64,000 bases of DNA, taken from Salinicola endophyticus (GTDB taxonomy: Bacteria > Pseudomonadota > Gammaproteobacteria > Pseudomonadales > Halomonadaceae). The position numbers were made by a program, and so were the translations under genes. Shown piece after piece: positions 49,038-61,631 of this stretch (position 1 is the first letter of the stretch; every line of letters begins with the position of its first letter). The DNA is taken from positions 3,348,001 to 3,412,000 of the forward strand of contig NZ_CP159578.1 in the NCBI RefSeq assembly GCF_040536835.1, written 5' to 3'. The notes under the pieces were generated by a model. It worked only from the letters and a program-made list of their open reading frames with translations, was not told where the DNA came from and searched no databases.

Positions 49038-49564
49038 TCTACTGGGAGCTATTCCTGGCGTTCTTCATTCCCAACATCGTCGGCTACGGCGGCGGCCCGG
49101 CGATCATCCCGCTGATCGAGAACGAGGTGGTCGGCCGCTACGGCTGGATGACCTCGCAGCAGTTCGCCGAGACCCTGGCCCTGGGCAACACCCTGCCCAG
49201 CCCGATCGCCACCAAGATGGCCGGCTACATCGGCTATGACGTCGCCGGTATCGGCGGCAGCGCGATCGCCACCTTCGCCACCGTGGCACCGTCGCTGCTG
49301 CTGATGCTGGTGGCGCTGGGCACCCTCTACCGCTACCGCGATTCGATCAAGGTGAAGTCGATGAGCCAGTGGGTGCGCCCGGTGATCATGGTGCTGATGG
49401 CCTATCTGACCTGGTCGTTCGCCGCCGAAGGCGTGGACAACGCCGGCTGGCTGCACGTGGCGATCATCGGCGCCGCGGCCACGCTGCTGCTGTGGCGCTT
49501 CAAGCTTCACCCGATCTGGGCGGTGCTGCTCGGACTCATCTATGGAGGACTACTGCTCGGCTGA
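49034..49564 (+). CDS. ChrA-like transporter, second half
   Basis: A 176-residue partner of the preceding gene with the same motifs (IVGYGGGPAIIPLIENEVV, ATKMAGYIGYDVAG). The pair share about the same layout of helices and are clearly paralogous, derived by duplication of a half-size CHR module. Overlap with the first half implies equal production, as expected for a heterodimer. It lies between the enzyme and the TctCBA transporter genes in one operon. Confidence 0.88.
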   Translation: MIYWELFLAFFIPNIVGYGGGPAIIPLIENEVVGRYGWMTSQQFAETLALGNTLPSPIATKMAGYIGYDVAGIGGSAIATFATVAPSLLLMLVALGTLYRYRDSIKVKSMSQWVRPVIMVLMAYLTWSFAAEGVDNAGWLHVAIIGAAATLLLWRFKLHPIWAVLLGLIYGGLLLG

Positions 49565-49666
49565 GCTGGCCGACTCCCGGTGATCGCGGCATGCGCACCG
49601 GGCCACAACGACAATCTGCGACAGACGACATCCGACGCCATTCCAATGCCAATAAAGGACGATTCG

Positions 49667-50683
49667 ATGTTTCCTCGACCGATCAAGACCTCCGCTAGCG
49701 CGCGCCGCCGGTTCGGCGCCGCCCTCGCCTCCCTCGCCGCCGGGCTGAGCCTGGGCTCGCTGGGGCTGGGCGTGCTCGGCGCCAGCCCCGCCGCCCAGGC
49801 CGACGACTACCCCGACCACGCCATCGAATTCATCGTGCCGTGGTCACCCGGCGGCGGCAGCGATTCCCTGATGCGGGTGATCTCCAACGCCGCCGAGCAG
49901 TACCTAGGCCAGCCGCTGCCGGTGATCAACATGCCCGGGGTCAGCGGCACCCTGGGGCTGAAGGCGCTGGCCCAGAAAAAGCCAGACGGCTACACCCTGG
50001 GCCAGGTCCACGAGGGGCTGATGGCGGCCCACGCCACCGGGCTCACCCCGCTCGACTGGGATGACTTCCAGCCGATCGCCTCGCTGGCCTCGTCGCCGCA
50101 GTATCTGGTGGTCAACGCCGACAGCGGCTGGGAGACCTTTGCCGATTTCGCCGCCTACGCCAAGGAAAACCCCGGCAAGGTGCGCTTCGGTGCCACCCTC
50201 GGCGGCATTCCCCACGTCCACGGCGCGATGATCGAGGACGCCATCGGCACCTCCTTCCGCTATGTGGGCTACGAGGGCACCGGGGCGCGCATCCGCGGTC
50301 TGGTGGGCGGGCACATCGACGCCGCGATCGGTGACATCTCCTCCTCGCTGGGCTTCGTCGACAACGGCGACCTGCGCTTCCTCGCCGTGGGCACCCCCCA
50401 GCGGCCGGCACAGACCCCGGACGTGCCCACCTTCAAGGAGCTCGGCTATCCCGGACTCAAGCTGAGCATCAACCGCGGTATCGTCGCCCCCAAGGGGATC
50501 GACCCGGCCAAGGTGGAGACACTGGCGGCGGACTTCGAGGCGATGTCGAAAGACCCCGCGTTCGTCGACAAGATGCGCGCGCTCGGCGCCGAGGTCGACT
50601 TCATGGGCCCCACGGCCTATGCCGACTATCTGGCCGAGGTCGACGACACCGTCCAGCGTCTCTCCGGCAAGCTGGCCCGATGA
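49667..50683 (+). CDS. TctC-type periplasmic tricarboxylate-binding protein
   Basis: A 338-residue solute-binding receptor of the Bug/TctC family. The N-terminus has Arg-rich and hydrophobic stretches and a likely signal cleavage after SPAAQA (about residue 46). The mature part begins DDYPDHAIEFIVPWSPGGGS, the typical start of the ligand-binding lobe, with GVSGTLGLKALAQKKPDGYT and GGHIDAAIGDISS. It hands carboxylate ligands to the TctAB permease. AAGGA before ATG 49667 supports this start. Its stop overlaps the next gene. Confidence 0.93.
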   Translation: MFPRPIKTSASARRRFGAALASLAAGLSLGSLGLGVLGASPAAQADDYPDHAIEFIVPWSPGGGSDSLMRVISNAAEQYLGQPLPVINMPGVSGTLGLKALAQKKPDGYTLGQVHEGLMAAHATGLTPLDWDDFQPIASLASSPQYLVVNADSGWETFADFAAYAKENPGKVRFGATLGGIPHVHGAMIEDAIGTSFRYVGYEGTGARIRGLVGGHIDAAIGDISSSLGFVDNGDLRFLAVGTPQRPAQTPDVPTFKELGYPGLKLSINRGIVAPKGIDPAKVETLAADFEAMSKDPAFVDKMRALGAEVDFMGPTAYADYLAEVDDTVQRLSGKLAR

Positions 50684-51210
50684 GCGCCGACAGCGTCACG
50701 GCCGCCGCCCCCTCGGGGCCGGCGGTCGACGGCAGCCGTGGCGCAGTGCTGGCCAATCTGCTGTTCAATCTCGCCCTGGCGGCGCTGTTCACGGCACTGT
50801 TCGTGGCTGCCGGCGAGCTGCCCTCTTCGATGTGGGAGCCGCTGGGCGCCGGCGCCTTCCCGCGCCTGGTGCTGGGCGCGCTGATCCTGTTCAACCTGGC
50901 CCTGGCACTGCAGGCGGCGCTGGCCCTGGGCCACGCCCCACGCGGCGCGGGTACCTGCGCCTGGCTTTACCAGCGGCGGTTGGCCTTCGCCACCCTGGCG
51001 GCGTTCGCGCTGTATGCGCTGGCAATGCCGTGGCTCGGCTTCGCACCTGCCTCGCTGGCCTTCCTGCTCGCGGTGCAGTGGCTGCTCGGCGCGCGTCGCG
51101 GGCGACGTCTGCTGGTGGCAACGGGGGTCGCGGTGGCGTTCGGCGTGGGCCTCTATCTGCTGTTCGGCCAGGTGTTCCAGATTCCGCTACCCGCCGGGCG
51201 ACTGTGGTAG
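50680..51210 (+). CDS. TctB-type small membrane subunit
   Basis: A 176-residue protein with four predicted helices, the size and build of the TctB subunit of the tripartite tricarboxylate transporter. It shows AALFVAAGELPSSMW-like sequence between helices 1 and 2 and GAGAFPRLVLGALILFN, a common TctB segment. It overlaps tctC by four bases (ATGA) and precedes tctA by 22 bp. Confidence 0.88.
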   Translation: MSADSVTAAAPSGPAVDGSRGAVLANLLFNLALAALFTALFVAAGELPSSMWEPLGAGAFPRLVLGALILFNLALALQAALALGHAPRGAGTCAWLYQRRLAFATLAAFALYALAMPWLGFAPASLAFLLAVQWLLGARRGRRLLVATGVAVAFGVGLYLLFGQVFQIPLPAGRLW

Positions 51211-51232
51211 CCCGACAACGAGAGACCCGCGC

Positions 51233-52741
51233 ATGCCAATGACCGATGCTCTGCTGTCGAGCGTGGAACAGCTGTTTTCGCTGGCGACCCTGATCAGCAT
51301 GCTGATCGGCGTCGTCGCCGGGGTGATCGCCGCCGCCATCCCCGGCTTCACCGTGACCATGGCGATCGTGCTGACGCTGCCAGTGACCTTCAGCATGCCG
51401 CCGCTGCAGGGCGTGGCGACGATGCTGGCGGTGTATGTCGGCGGCTGCTCCGGCGGGTTGATCAGTGCCGCCCTGCTGGGTATCCCCGGCACCCCATCCT
51501 CGGTGGCGACCACCTTCGATGCCTACCCCATGGCCCGCGGCGGCGAGCCCGGCCGCGCCCTGGGCCTGGGCATCTGGGCCTCGTTCTTCGGCGCGCTGAT
51601 CAGCGCCCTGGTGCTGATCGTGGCGGCCCCGCCGCTGGCGCTGATCGCGGTCAAGCTGGGGCCCTGGGAGTACTTCTCGCTGATCCTGTTCGCCATTACC
51701 GTGGTCGCCAGCCTGGTCGGTCGCTCGATCCTCAAGGGGCTGATGATGAGCCTGCTGGGACTGTTCGTGGCGACCGTGGGGCCCGATCCGATGATGGGCG
51801 TGCCGCGCTTCACCTTCGATCTCGACCTGCTCGCCGCGGGCCTGCCCTTCCTGGTGGTGCTGATCGGGATCTTCGCGGTCAGCCAGCTCGCCGGCGAGGT
51901 GGAAAACCCGGACGAGCTGCGCCAGGGCCAGGCGCTGATCCAGGGGCGCCTCACGGTCAAGCCACTGGTGGTGATGCGCGAGGTGCTGTCGCGCCCGCTC
52001 AACCTGCTGCGCTCGTCGCTGGTGGGGGTGGTGATCGGCGCGGTACCCGGCGCCGGGGGCAGCATCGCCAATCTGATCGCCTATGATCAGGCCAAGCGCG
52101 CCTCCAAGACTCCGGAACGCTTCGGCACCGGGATCGCCGACGGCGTGGTCGCCTCGGAGTCGGGCAACTCCGCTACCGCCGGCGGTGGGCTGATCCCGAT
52201 GATCGCACTGGGCATCCCCGGCAGCGCGGTGGATGCGGTGCTGATGGCGGCGCTGATGGTGCAGGGGATCAGCGTCGGGCCACGGCTGATCATGGACAAT
52301 CCCGACCTGGTCTATGGCATGTTCTTGGCGATGTTCCTCGCCGCCGGCATGGTGCTGGTGTTCTGCTTGCTCAGCCTGCGCTGGTTCTTGCGCATCACCG
52401 ACATTCCCAAGTCGATCATCGTACCGGTGGTGCTGGTGTGCTGCGCGGTGGGCGCGCTGGCGCTCAACAACCGCTTGACCGACCTCTATCTGCTGATCGG
52501 GGTGGGGCTGTTCGGTTATCTGCTGGCCAAGCTCGACTATCCGCTGGCGCCGCTGGTGCTGGGGGTGATCCTGGGGCCGATCGCCGAAACCAACCTGCGC
52601 CGCGCGCTGATGGCCGACGAGAGCTGGACGCTGTTCTTCACCCGCCCTATCTCGCTGGCACTACTGGTGCTGGCAGCACTATCGGTGGCGTTCAGCGTGC
52701 GCCGAGTACTGCGCGACAGACACCGCGCTGGCATCCGCTGA
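51233..52741 (+). CDS. TctA-type large membrane subunit
   Basis: A 502-residue permease with about twelve helices, the large subunit of the tripartite tricarboxylate transporter. Motifs are LIGVVAGVIAAAIPGFTVTM, AALLGIPGTPSSVATTFD, AVPGAGGSIANLIAYDQAKR and VASESGNSATAGGGLIPMIA, the last two being the family signature. It uses the proton or sodium gradient and the TctC receptor. The start is ATG 51233; an ATG at 51239 is equally near. It is the last gene of the operon. Confidence 0.94.
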   Translation: MPMTDALLSSVEQLFSLATLISMLIGVVAGVIAAAIPGFTVTMAIVLTLPVTFSMPPLQGVATMLAVYVGGCSGGLISAALLGIPGTPSSVATTFDAYPMARGGEPGRALGLGIWASFFGALISALVLIVAAPPLALIAVKLGPWEYFSLILFAITVVASLVGRSILKGLMMSLLGLFVATVGPDPMMGVPRFTFDLDLLAAGLPFLVVLIGIFAVSQLAGEVENPDELRQGQALIQGRLTVKPLVVMREVLSRPLNLLRSSLVGVVIGAVPGAGGSIANLIAYDQAKRASKTPERFGTGIADGVVASESGNSATAGGGLIPMIALGIPGSAVDAVLMAALMVQGISVGPRLIMDNPDLVYGMFLAMFLAAGMVLVFCLLSLRWFLRITDIPKSIIVPVVLVCCAVGALALNNRLTDLYLLIGVGLFGYLLAKLDYPLAPLVLGVILGPIAETNLRRALMADESWTLFFTRPISLALLVLAALSVAFSVRRVLRDRHRAGIR

Positions 52742-52846
52742 GCGGCGCGCCCCTGGCCAGACCCGCCCGCCGGGGGCGCTTCATCGGGGCATGGCATACC
52801 GCCACGGTTGTGCTAGTTTAGCGGCCGCCAGATCCTTGGAGGCCGC

Positions 52847-53932
52847 ATGGCACGACACCCCTTTTCCGCCCCCACTCACGCCGCTACCTACGTGCCCACC
52901 GATGCCGCCCCGCGCGGGCGTCTCGGTCTGGCGCCCATGGAGGGCGTGATCGACGCCGATACCCGGGCACTGCTCAGCGCCGATGGCGCGCTGGACTGGT
53001 GCGTCACCGAGTTCGTGCGCGTGGTCGATGCGCGTCTGCCACCGCGGGTCTTCCTGCGTCACTGCCCGGAGCTGGCCGAGGCCGATGCGGCGGGGCCACA
53101 GACCCCGACCGCGACCCCGGTGACGCTGCAGCTGCTCGGCTCCGACCCGGCCGCCCTGGCCGCTAACGCCGAGCAGGCGATCGCCCTGGGCGCCATCCGG
53201 CTCGACCTCAACTTCGGCTGCCCGGCCAAGACGGTCAATCGCCACGATGGCGGCGCCTCGCTGCTGCGTACGCCGGCGCGCGTGGCGCGCGCGGTGGCGG
53301 CGGTCGCCGCGGTGGCTGCCGCCCGTGGCGCCACGGTGAGCGCCAAGCTGCGCCTGGGCTTCGACGACCGTCGGGTGGCACTGGCCTGCGCGCTGGCCGC
53401 CGAGGACGGCGGCGCCCATGAGCTGGTGGTGCATGCGCGCACCCGGCGCGAGGGTTACCGCCCGCCGGCGCACTGGGAGTGGGTTGCCAGGATTCGCGCC
53501 GCCGTCGACGTACCGGTGGTGGTCAATGGCGATATCTGGACGCTCGAGGCGTACTGGCAGGCACGGACGCTCTCCGGTTGCGACGACGTCATGCTCGGCC
53601 GTGGCATGCTCGCCGACCCCTGGCTGGCGCGCCGCATCCGCCACTGGCAGGCGAGCGGCGGCGAGCGCCTGGCGACGACGCCCTGGGCGGCCCGCGCCGA
53701 GGTGCTGTGCCGCTACGCCGCGCGCAAGCAGGCAGCGGGCATGGCGGAGAAGTTCATCGTCGCGCTGCTCAAGCAGTGGCTCAACATCATGCGCGGGCGC
53801 GACGCCGAGGCCGCAGCGCGCTTCACCGCGCTGCGCCGGGAGACCGCGCTGGCACCGCTGCTGGCCGGGCTGGCCCAGCCGGCGCTGAGCGAACCTGCAC
53901 CGGCCACGGAGCCGACCACAGCGCTGGTATAA
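52847..53932 (+). CDS. dusC: tRNA-dihydrouridine(16) synthase DusC
   Basis: DusC reduces U16 of tRNA to dihydrouridine with FMN and NADPH. The TIM-barrel core shows RLGLAPMEGVIDADTRALLS, DLNFGCPAKTVNRHDGGASL with the catalytic Cys, HARTRREGYRPPAHWEW, VVVNGDIWT and VMLGRGMLADPWL. At 361 residues it is longer than E. coli DusC (315) by short N- and C-terminal tails rich in Ala and Pro. GGAGG just before ATG 52847 fixes the start. The NFGCP and GYRPP features suit the DusC branch better than DusA or DusB. Confidence 0.92.
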   Translation: MARHPFSAPTHAATYVPTDAAPRGRLGLAPMEGVIDADTRALLSADGALDWCVTEFVRVVDARLPPRVFLRHCPELAEADAAGPQTPTATPVTLQLLGSDPAALAANAEQAIALGAIRLDLNFGCPAKTVNRHDGGASLLRTPARVARAVAAVAAVAAARGATVSAKLRLGFDDRRVALACALAAEDGGAHELVVHARTRREGYRPPAHWEWVARIRAAVDVPVVVNGDIWTLEAYWQARTLSGCDDVMLGRGMLADPWLARRIRHWQASGGERLATTPWAARAEVLCRYAARKQAAGMAEKFIVALLKQWLNIMRGRDAEAAARFTALRRETALAPLLAGLAQPALSEPAPATEPTTALV

Positions 53933-54036
53933 GACGCTGGCGGGCGTCCGCCACTTTGGCCGCCCGCCTTGCCGGCGCGACCTTCCCGGCGTAACCCGCC
54001 CTGCGCTTGCAGGCGCTGCGCGACGCGCAAACGAAA

Positions 54037-54064
54037 ACACCCGCATGCCGAAGCATGCGGGTGT
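54037..54064 (-). terminator. Terminator of the tRNA transcript (shared with dusC side)
   Basis: A 12-bp stem ACACCCGCATGC/GCATGCGGGTGT closes CGAA on the plus strand, TTCG on the minus strand. The minus strand continues TTTTCGTTTG, so it ends the tRNA-Ser/tRNA-Arg transcript nine bases after the second tRNA-Arg. Confidence 0.85.
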
Positions 54065-54072
54065 CATCTGTA

Positions 54073-54149
54073 TGGCGCGCCCGGGAGGATTCGAACCTCC
54101 GACCACCTGATTCGTAGTCAGGTACTCTATCCAGCTGAGCTACGGGCGC
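54073..54149 (-). tRNA. tRNA-Arg(ACG), copy 1
   Basis: A 77-nt cloverleaf on the minus strand: 5' GCGCCCG pairs with CGGGCGC, D-loop AGCTGGATAGAGTAC, anticodon stem-loop CCTGA-CTACGAA-TCAGG with anticodon ACG, T-arm GGAGGTTCGAATCCTCC in order, discriminator G, and encoded CCA. ACG is read as ICG after adenosine deamination and decodes CGU, CGC and CGA. Confidence 0.95.
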
Positions 54150-54235
54150 TTGAAATCGGTCGAGACATGTCAGTCTCTTGTGCGACGTTGCTGCAAGGTC
54201 TTCGCGTTTTGTCGCGGTTGCAGCGATCGAGTGAG

Positions 54236-54312
54236 TGGCGCGCCCGGGAGGATTCGAACCTCCGACCACCTGATTCGTAGTCAGGTACTCTATCCAGCTG
54301 AGCTACGGGCGC
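54236..54312 (-). tRNA. tRNA-Arg(ACG), copy 2
   Basis: This gene is identical in sequence to the copy at 54073-54149 across all 77 nt, including the encoded CCA. The two are separated by 86 bp of unrelated spacer, so they are probably processed from one transcript that starts upstream of tRNA-Ser. Confidence 0.95.
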
Positions 54313-54406
54313 TTGTCACTGACTCTGTCGCGAGTCGCAGGCGATGCTTGAGCTATCGCTGCGTTTGTCGATCCTTGCCGTGACTCTCGGGTCGAACCCA
54401 AAGGTC

Positions 54407-54501
<95 letters not shown>

Positions 54502-54713
54502 CTGATCGACGGCGCGTAGGTTACCCATTTCGCCGGGGCTTGTCCAGTCGAAGCCCAAACTTTTTTCCAAAAAAACCTCAAAGGATGAACGGGTTACCGC
54601 GAGAGGCGAGGCGTAGCGTAGGATAGAGAGCGTAGATGAGGGTTCCGAGACGAGCCCGAGCCGATAAAGGGGACGACTTCACCAGCCCAGACGGTTCCAG
54701 TATGCGCACTGCG

Positions 54714-54911
54714 CTATACGCCGGGACCGCCATCTTCGTCTTCGGATTTCTCACGCTGGATGCGCTGATAGATCTCTTCGCGATGGACGGCCACATCCTT
54801 GGGCGCATTGACGCCGATGCGCACCTGATTCCCTTTCACTCCCAGGACGGTGACGGTGATATCGTCGCCGATCATGAGAGTCTCTCCCACTCGACGGGTC
54901 AGGATGAGCAT
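54714..54911 (-). CDS. csrA: Carbon storage regulator CsrA (RsmA)
   Basis: A 65-residue RNA-binding regulator that binds GGA motifs in mRNA leaders to control translation. It reads [20 protein letters not shown], then [20 protein letters not shown] and [11 protein letters not shown], essentially the family consensus including the RNA-contacting Arg44-type residue (VAVHREEI). The C-terminal [10 protein letters not shown] tail is acidic and slightly extended. AAGGAG lies nine bases before the ATG. It follows lysC in the same direction. Confidence 0.97.
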   Translation of the reverse strand: MLILTRRVGETLMIGDDITVTVLGVKGNQVRIGVNAPKDVAVHREEIYQRIQREKSEDEDGGPGV

Positions 54912-55131
54912 TGTCTGATCTCCTTCTCAGGGCCTTCTTCCATTCTCGGGTCACGCTCTCGGGCCGCTTGCGGCGGTCGCTCACCGCCCGAGGAGCGATT
55001 ATGCGCCATAAGGCCAACCAGGCCAATGACGCAGTTCCATGACCACCCTCGGCTACGTTGAAGAAGCGCTCGCTTCCTTTCACTTCGTCCAACTCACCCT
55101 AAGCGTAGAACGCCTGAGACATTCTTGAAGG

Positions 55132-55148
55132 TTTATTCGGTTATTCGC
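55132..55148. repeat. 8-bp duplication across the lysC stop codon
   Basis: On the minus strand CGAATAAC is followed by CGAATAAA, so the Ser-Glu-stop codons are copied once. It resembles in miniature the longer 3'-end repeats of argA, gntR and alaS. Confidence 0.5.
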
Positions 55149-56385
55149 TTTGGATGCTGTCTTTGTCGAGGCCGAAGGCGGTGTGGAGCGCGCGTACGGC
55201 GAGTTCCATCGTCTTCTCGTCAATGACCACGGAGATCTTGATTTCGGAGGTCGAGACCATGCGGATATTGATGTTCTCCTCGGCCAGCACGCGGAACATC
55301 TTGGACGCCACACCGGCGTGCGAACGCATGCCCACGCCGACCAGCGAGACCTTGGCGATGTTGTCGTCGCCGCGCAGCTCACCGCCGCCCAATGCCGGGA
55401 TGACGTCATCCTGCAGGATGCGCATGGTCTGCTTGTAGTCACCCTTGCCCACGGTGAAGGTGAAGTCGGTGTAGTCGCCGGTCGGCGCCACGTTCTGCAC
55501 GATCATGTCGACTTCGATGTTGGCATCGGCGATCGGGCCGAGAATGCGCGACGCGACCCCGGGAACGTCGGGGGTGTTGAGCAGCGTCAGCTTGGCTTCG
55601 TTGGCGGTGAAGGCGATACCGGAGATCAGCGGTTCTTCCATCGATTCGATTTCCTCGTCTGCCACGATCAGCGTGCCGGGCCCTTCCTCGAAGCTAGACA
55701 GCACGCGAAGCGGTACATTGTATTTGCCGGCGAACTCCACCGAGCGGATCTGCAGGACCTTGGAGCCGAGACTGGCCAGCTCGATCATCTCCTCGACGGT
55801 GATGCGCTCCAGGCGCTGCGCCTTGGAACAGACCCGCGGGTCGGTGGTGTAGACCCCGTCGACGTCGGTGTAGATCTGGCACTCGTCGGCGCCCAGGGCC
55901 GCGGCCAGCGCCACGCCGGTGGTGTCCGACCCGCCGCGACCGAGGGTGGTGATATTGCCCTCTTCGTCGACCCCCTGGAAACCGGCGACCACGACGACCT
56001 GACCCTCGGCCAGATCTTCCTTGAGGTCGTCGGTCTCGATGCGCTGAATACGCGCCTTGGTGTGCGCGCTGTCGGTACGGATACCCACCTGCGCCCCGGT
56101 GTAGGAAGTGGCCGGCACGCCCAGCTGATGCAGGGCCATGGCCAGCAGCGAGATGGTGACCTGCTCGCCGGTGGAGACCAGCATGTCCATTTCGCGCGGG
56201 GTGGGATCCTCGTTGATCTGGCTGGCGAGGTCGATCAGGCGATTGGTTTCGCCGCTCATCGCGGAGACCACCACCACGATCTGGTGACCGTCGTCACGGA
56301 AGCGTTTGACCTTCTCCGCGACCGCCTTGATCCGCTCGACGGTGCCCACCGAGGTCCCACCAAACTTTTGTACGTATAGCGCCAT
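55141..56385 (-). CDS. lysC: Aspartate kinase (lysine-sensitive type)
   Basis: This enzyme phosphorylates aspartate, the first step to lysine, threonine, methionine and, in halophiles, the osmolyte ectoine. The 414 residues have the kinase signature [18 protein letters not shown], the [20 protein letters not shown] segment, and two C-terminal ACT domains ([40 protein letters not shown]) that bind the feedback amino acid. The ATG at 56385 ([10 protein letters not shown]) is chosen over a GTG at 56400. It lies between alaS and csrA, a conserved order. Confidence 0.95.
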   Translation of the reverse strand: MALYVQKFGGTSVGTVERIKAVAEKVKRFRDDGHQIVVVVSAMSGETNRLIDLASQINEDPTPREMDMLVSTGEQVTISLLAMALHQLGVPATSYTGAQVGIRTDSAHTKARIQRIETDDLKEDLAEGQVVVVAGFQGVDEEGNITTLGRGGSDTTGVALAAALGADECQIYTDVDGVYTTDPRVCSKAQRLERITVEEMIELASLGSKVLQIRSVEFAGKYNVPLRVLSSFEEGPGTLIVADEEIESMEEPLISGIAFTANEAKLTLLNTPDVPGVASRILGPIADANIEVDMIVQNVAPTGDYTDFTFTVGKGDYKQTMRILQDDVIPALGGGELRGDDNIAKVSLVGVGMRSHAGVASKMFRVLAEENINIRMVSTSEIKISVVIDEKTMELAVRALHTAFGLDKDSIQSE

Positions 56386-56439
56386 GAGTCTGTTCGTCAC
56401 TCCCTAGCGTTGTGGGCCGCCCTGGGATGGCGGCCACAT

Positions 56440-56495
56440 GTATGTCGGTTCCACCCAAATGAGTATGTCGGTTCGGCCCAACTGAGTATGTCGGT

Positions 56496-56508
<13 letters not shown>
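56440..56508. repeat. 23-bp tandem repeat spanning the alaS stop codon
   Basis: Three units begin at 56440, 56463 and 56486: GTATGTCGGTTC followed by variable CCACCCAAATGA, GGCCCAACTGA or AGCCCAGCTG. On the minus strand the last unit carries the alaS codons Gln-Leu-Gly-stop. Unlike the argA and gntR cases the unit is not a multiple of three, and the copies do not keep the stop codon. Confidence 0.88.
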
Positions 56509-59369
<2,861 letters not shown>

Positions 59370-59885
59370 AAACAATCCGTAGCGAGAGTCCGTGGCAAAA
59401 ATCCGTGACGACGGATCTTGGCGAAAGTCCGTGACGATAGGCGTGCCCACGGCGGCAAACGGACCACGTGGCGACGCGCAGACGGCCGTCTCGGCAGCGA
59501 GGCGCTGCTCCTGCGGCCATCGCAAGGCGCGTTAGTATAACGTGGTCGACTGTGAGTCTGTCGAGTGCGACACCCATGTCGCCGACATTCGCCGCCCTCG
59601 GGCGGATCGGATCGCCAGCAACGGCAACGGCACCGGCAACGTCTTGTCGGGCCTGCCCGGGTCTCGTGTCATGGGTGTAACCGGGGATGGGGAGAAACGA
59701 GAGGCTGGGAAAGAGGAACGCGGAGAGCGAAACGGGAAAGAGAAGCGCGAGCCGCTGGCACGGCGAGGGAGCGGGAGTGCAAGGCGCCAGGGTGAGAGAT
59801 ATCGCGGTCCGGCGCGTTGCCATGACAGCGTGGCGCACCAGGGGGCGCCGCCAGACCCGACAAGGTCGGGGATAAAGCCCGGGAC
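59370..59885. other. recX-alaS intergenic region with polypurine tract
   Basis: No credible gene is present. The plus strand has an unusually long purine-dominated stretch (about 59675-59765, for example GGGGAGAAACGAGAGG). A CCCGAC-AAG-GTCGGG hairpin (59856-59870) may end recX transcription. A -10-like TATACT on the minus strand (59534-59539) with TCGACA 19 bp upstream (59559-59564) could be the alaS promoter. Confidence 0.45.
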
Positions 59886-60341
59886 TCAGAGCTCCCAGGC
59901 GTGGCGCATGGCGTGGCGCACCTGGTCGAAGCCGAACCCGCGCCCGGCCAGGAAGCGCTCGCGCTTGGCCCGTTCGCGGGGCGTGCTACCGGGTCCGGCG
60001 AAGCGCTTGGCCAGGGCCTGACACGCCAGCGCCTGCCAGTCCGGCGCCTCCGCCTCGAGCGCCAGCGCGGCCAGGGCATCGTCGATGCCACGCTGGGCCA
60101 GATCGCCGCGAATCCGTACCGGGCCGTGACCGAGCTGCACCCGGGAACGCACGAAGATCTCGGCAAAGCGGGTATCGGACTGCAGCCCCTCCGCCGCCAG
60201 CGCGTCCAGCGTGACGGCGATCTCCTCCGACTCGACGCCCTTGGCAGCCAAGCGCTGCTCGAGCTCGGCGCGGCTGTACTCGCGACGTGCCAGCAGGGCG
60301 ATCGCCCGCTCCCGGGGCGGGATCTCCGCAGCCTCAGCCAT
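59886..60341 (-). CDS. recX: Regulatory protein RecX
   Basis: RecX limits RecA filament growth. The 151-residue protein is made of three-helix repeats: AIALLARREYSRAELEQRLA, the TRFAEIFVRSRVQLGHGPVR core and a C-terminal RERFLAGRGFGFDQVRHAMR. It lies 74 bp after recA in the same direction and is probably read from the recA promoter, with the amount kept low by partial termination. RERAI at the start and ATG 60341 match relatives. Confidence 0.95.
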   Translation of the reverse strand: MAEAAEIPPRERAIALLARREYSRAELEQRLAAKGVESEEIAVTLDALAAEGLQSDTRFAEIFVRSRVQLGHGPVRIRGDLAQRGIDDALAALALEAEAPDWQALACQALAKRFAGPGSTPRERAKRERFLAGRGFGFDQVRHAMRHAWEL

Positions 60342-60415
60342 GGCGTGCTCTCCTCCTCGGCGCCGACCTGAAAATCGCCCGTGTCATCAACCCAACCGCC
60401 TGCCCGCGCCTCGCG

Positions 60416-61486
60416 CTACAGCAGCGAGTCGTTGGCGTCGTCGGTGGCCGCGGCTTCCGCTTCCTTCTCCTTGTCCTTCTCCTTGGGCGCGGCGACGGCC
60501 AGCAGCTGGGCGCGAATCTGATCCTCGATCTCGGTCATGATCGCCGGATTCTCTTCCAGGTACTGGGCCGCATTGGCCTTGCCCTGGCCGATCTTGCTGC
60601 CCTTGTAGCTGTACCAGGCACCGGCCTTGTCGACCAGACTGCACTGCACGCCCAGGTCGATCACCTCGCCGGCATGGTAGATGCCCTTGCCGTAGAGAAT
60701 CTGGAACTCGGACTGGCGGAACGGCGGCGCCACCTTGTTCTTGACCACCTTGACCCGGGTCTCGTTACCGGTGACCTCGTCACCCTGCTTGACCGAGCCG
60801 ATGCGGCGAATGTCGAGACGCACGCTGGAGTAGAACTTCAGCGCGTTACCGCCGGTGGTGGTCTCGGGGCTGCCGAACATCACCCCGATCTTCATGCGGA
60901 TCTGGTTGATGAACACCACCATGCAGTTGGCGTTCTTGATGTTGCCGGTGATCTTGCGCAGTGCCTGCGACATCAGACGCGCCTGCAGGCCGACGTGGGA
61001 GTCGCCCATCTCGCCCTCGATCTCGGCGCGCGGGGTGAGCGCCGCCACCGAGTCGATGATGATGACGTCGACACCGCCGGAGCGCACCAGCATGTCGCAG
61101 ATCTCCAGCGCCTGTTCGCCGGTGTCCGGCTGCGACACCAGCAGCTGGTCGAGGTCGACCCCCAGCTTCTCGGCGTAGCTAGGATCGAGCGCGTGCTCGG
61201 CGTCGATGAAGGCGCAGGTCTTGCCCTGCTTCTGCGCCTGGGCGATCACCGACAGGGTCAGGGTGGTCTTGCCCGAGGATTCGGGACCGAAGATCTCGAC
61301 CACACGGCCGTAGGGCAGACCGCCCACCCCGAGAGCGATATCCAGCCCCAGCGAGCCGGTCGAGACCACCGGGATGGCGGTGCGCGGCGTATCGCCCAGA
61401 CGCATCACGGTGCCTTTGCCGAATTGGCGGTCGATCTGCGACAAAGCCGCGCTGAGTGCCTTGCTGCGATTTTCGTCCTGTGCCAT
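60416..61486 (-). CDS. recA: Recombinase RecA
   Basis: RecA forms filaments on single-stranded DNA for strand exchange and triggers LexA-type self-cleavage in the SOS response. The 356 residues have the N-terminal [17 protein letters not shown], Walker [11 protein letters not shown], the [21 protein letters not shown] L1/L2 region and the acidic tail [12 protein letters not shown]. The ATG at 61486 has AGGAG seven bases upstream. A sequence resembling an SOS box lies at 61632-61647 in its promoter region. Confidence 0.98.
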   Translation of the reverse strand: MAQDENRSKALSAALSQIDRQFGKGTVMRLGDTPRTAIPVVSTGSLGLDIALGVGGLPYGRVVEIFGPESSGKTTLTLSVIAQAQKQGKTCAFIDAEHALDPSYAEKLGVDLDQLLVSQPDTGEQALEICDMLVRSGGVDVIIIDSVAALTPRAEIEGEMGDSHVGLQARLMSQALRKITGNIKNANCMVVFINQIRMKIGVMFGSPETTTGGNALKFYSSVRLDIRRIGSVKQGDEVTGNETRVKVVKNKVAPPFRQSEFQILYGKGIYHAGEVIDLGVQCSLVDKAGAWYSYKGSKIGQGKANAAQYLEENPAIMTEIEDQIRAQLLAVAAPKEKDKEKEAEAAATDDANDSLL

Positions 61487-61631
61487 GAAAGTCTCCTGTG
61501 AGTGCGTCGAAGACGAGCCTTGGAAAGCTGGCGTCGTGGGGTGGCGGCCGGAAAAGTGAGCCCGCCGCATAGGGCCACCCCGTGGGCGAGGCGTCCTTGG
61601 CGACGGGCGAGACGGCCAGGCCGCCCGATCA

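Noticed and set aside
48459..49564. Chromate resistance
   Set aside because: The proteins are CHR-family by motif, but there is no chrB, and the operon context points to organic anions; the name alone does not establish chromate export.
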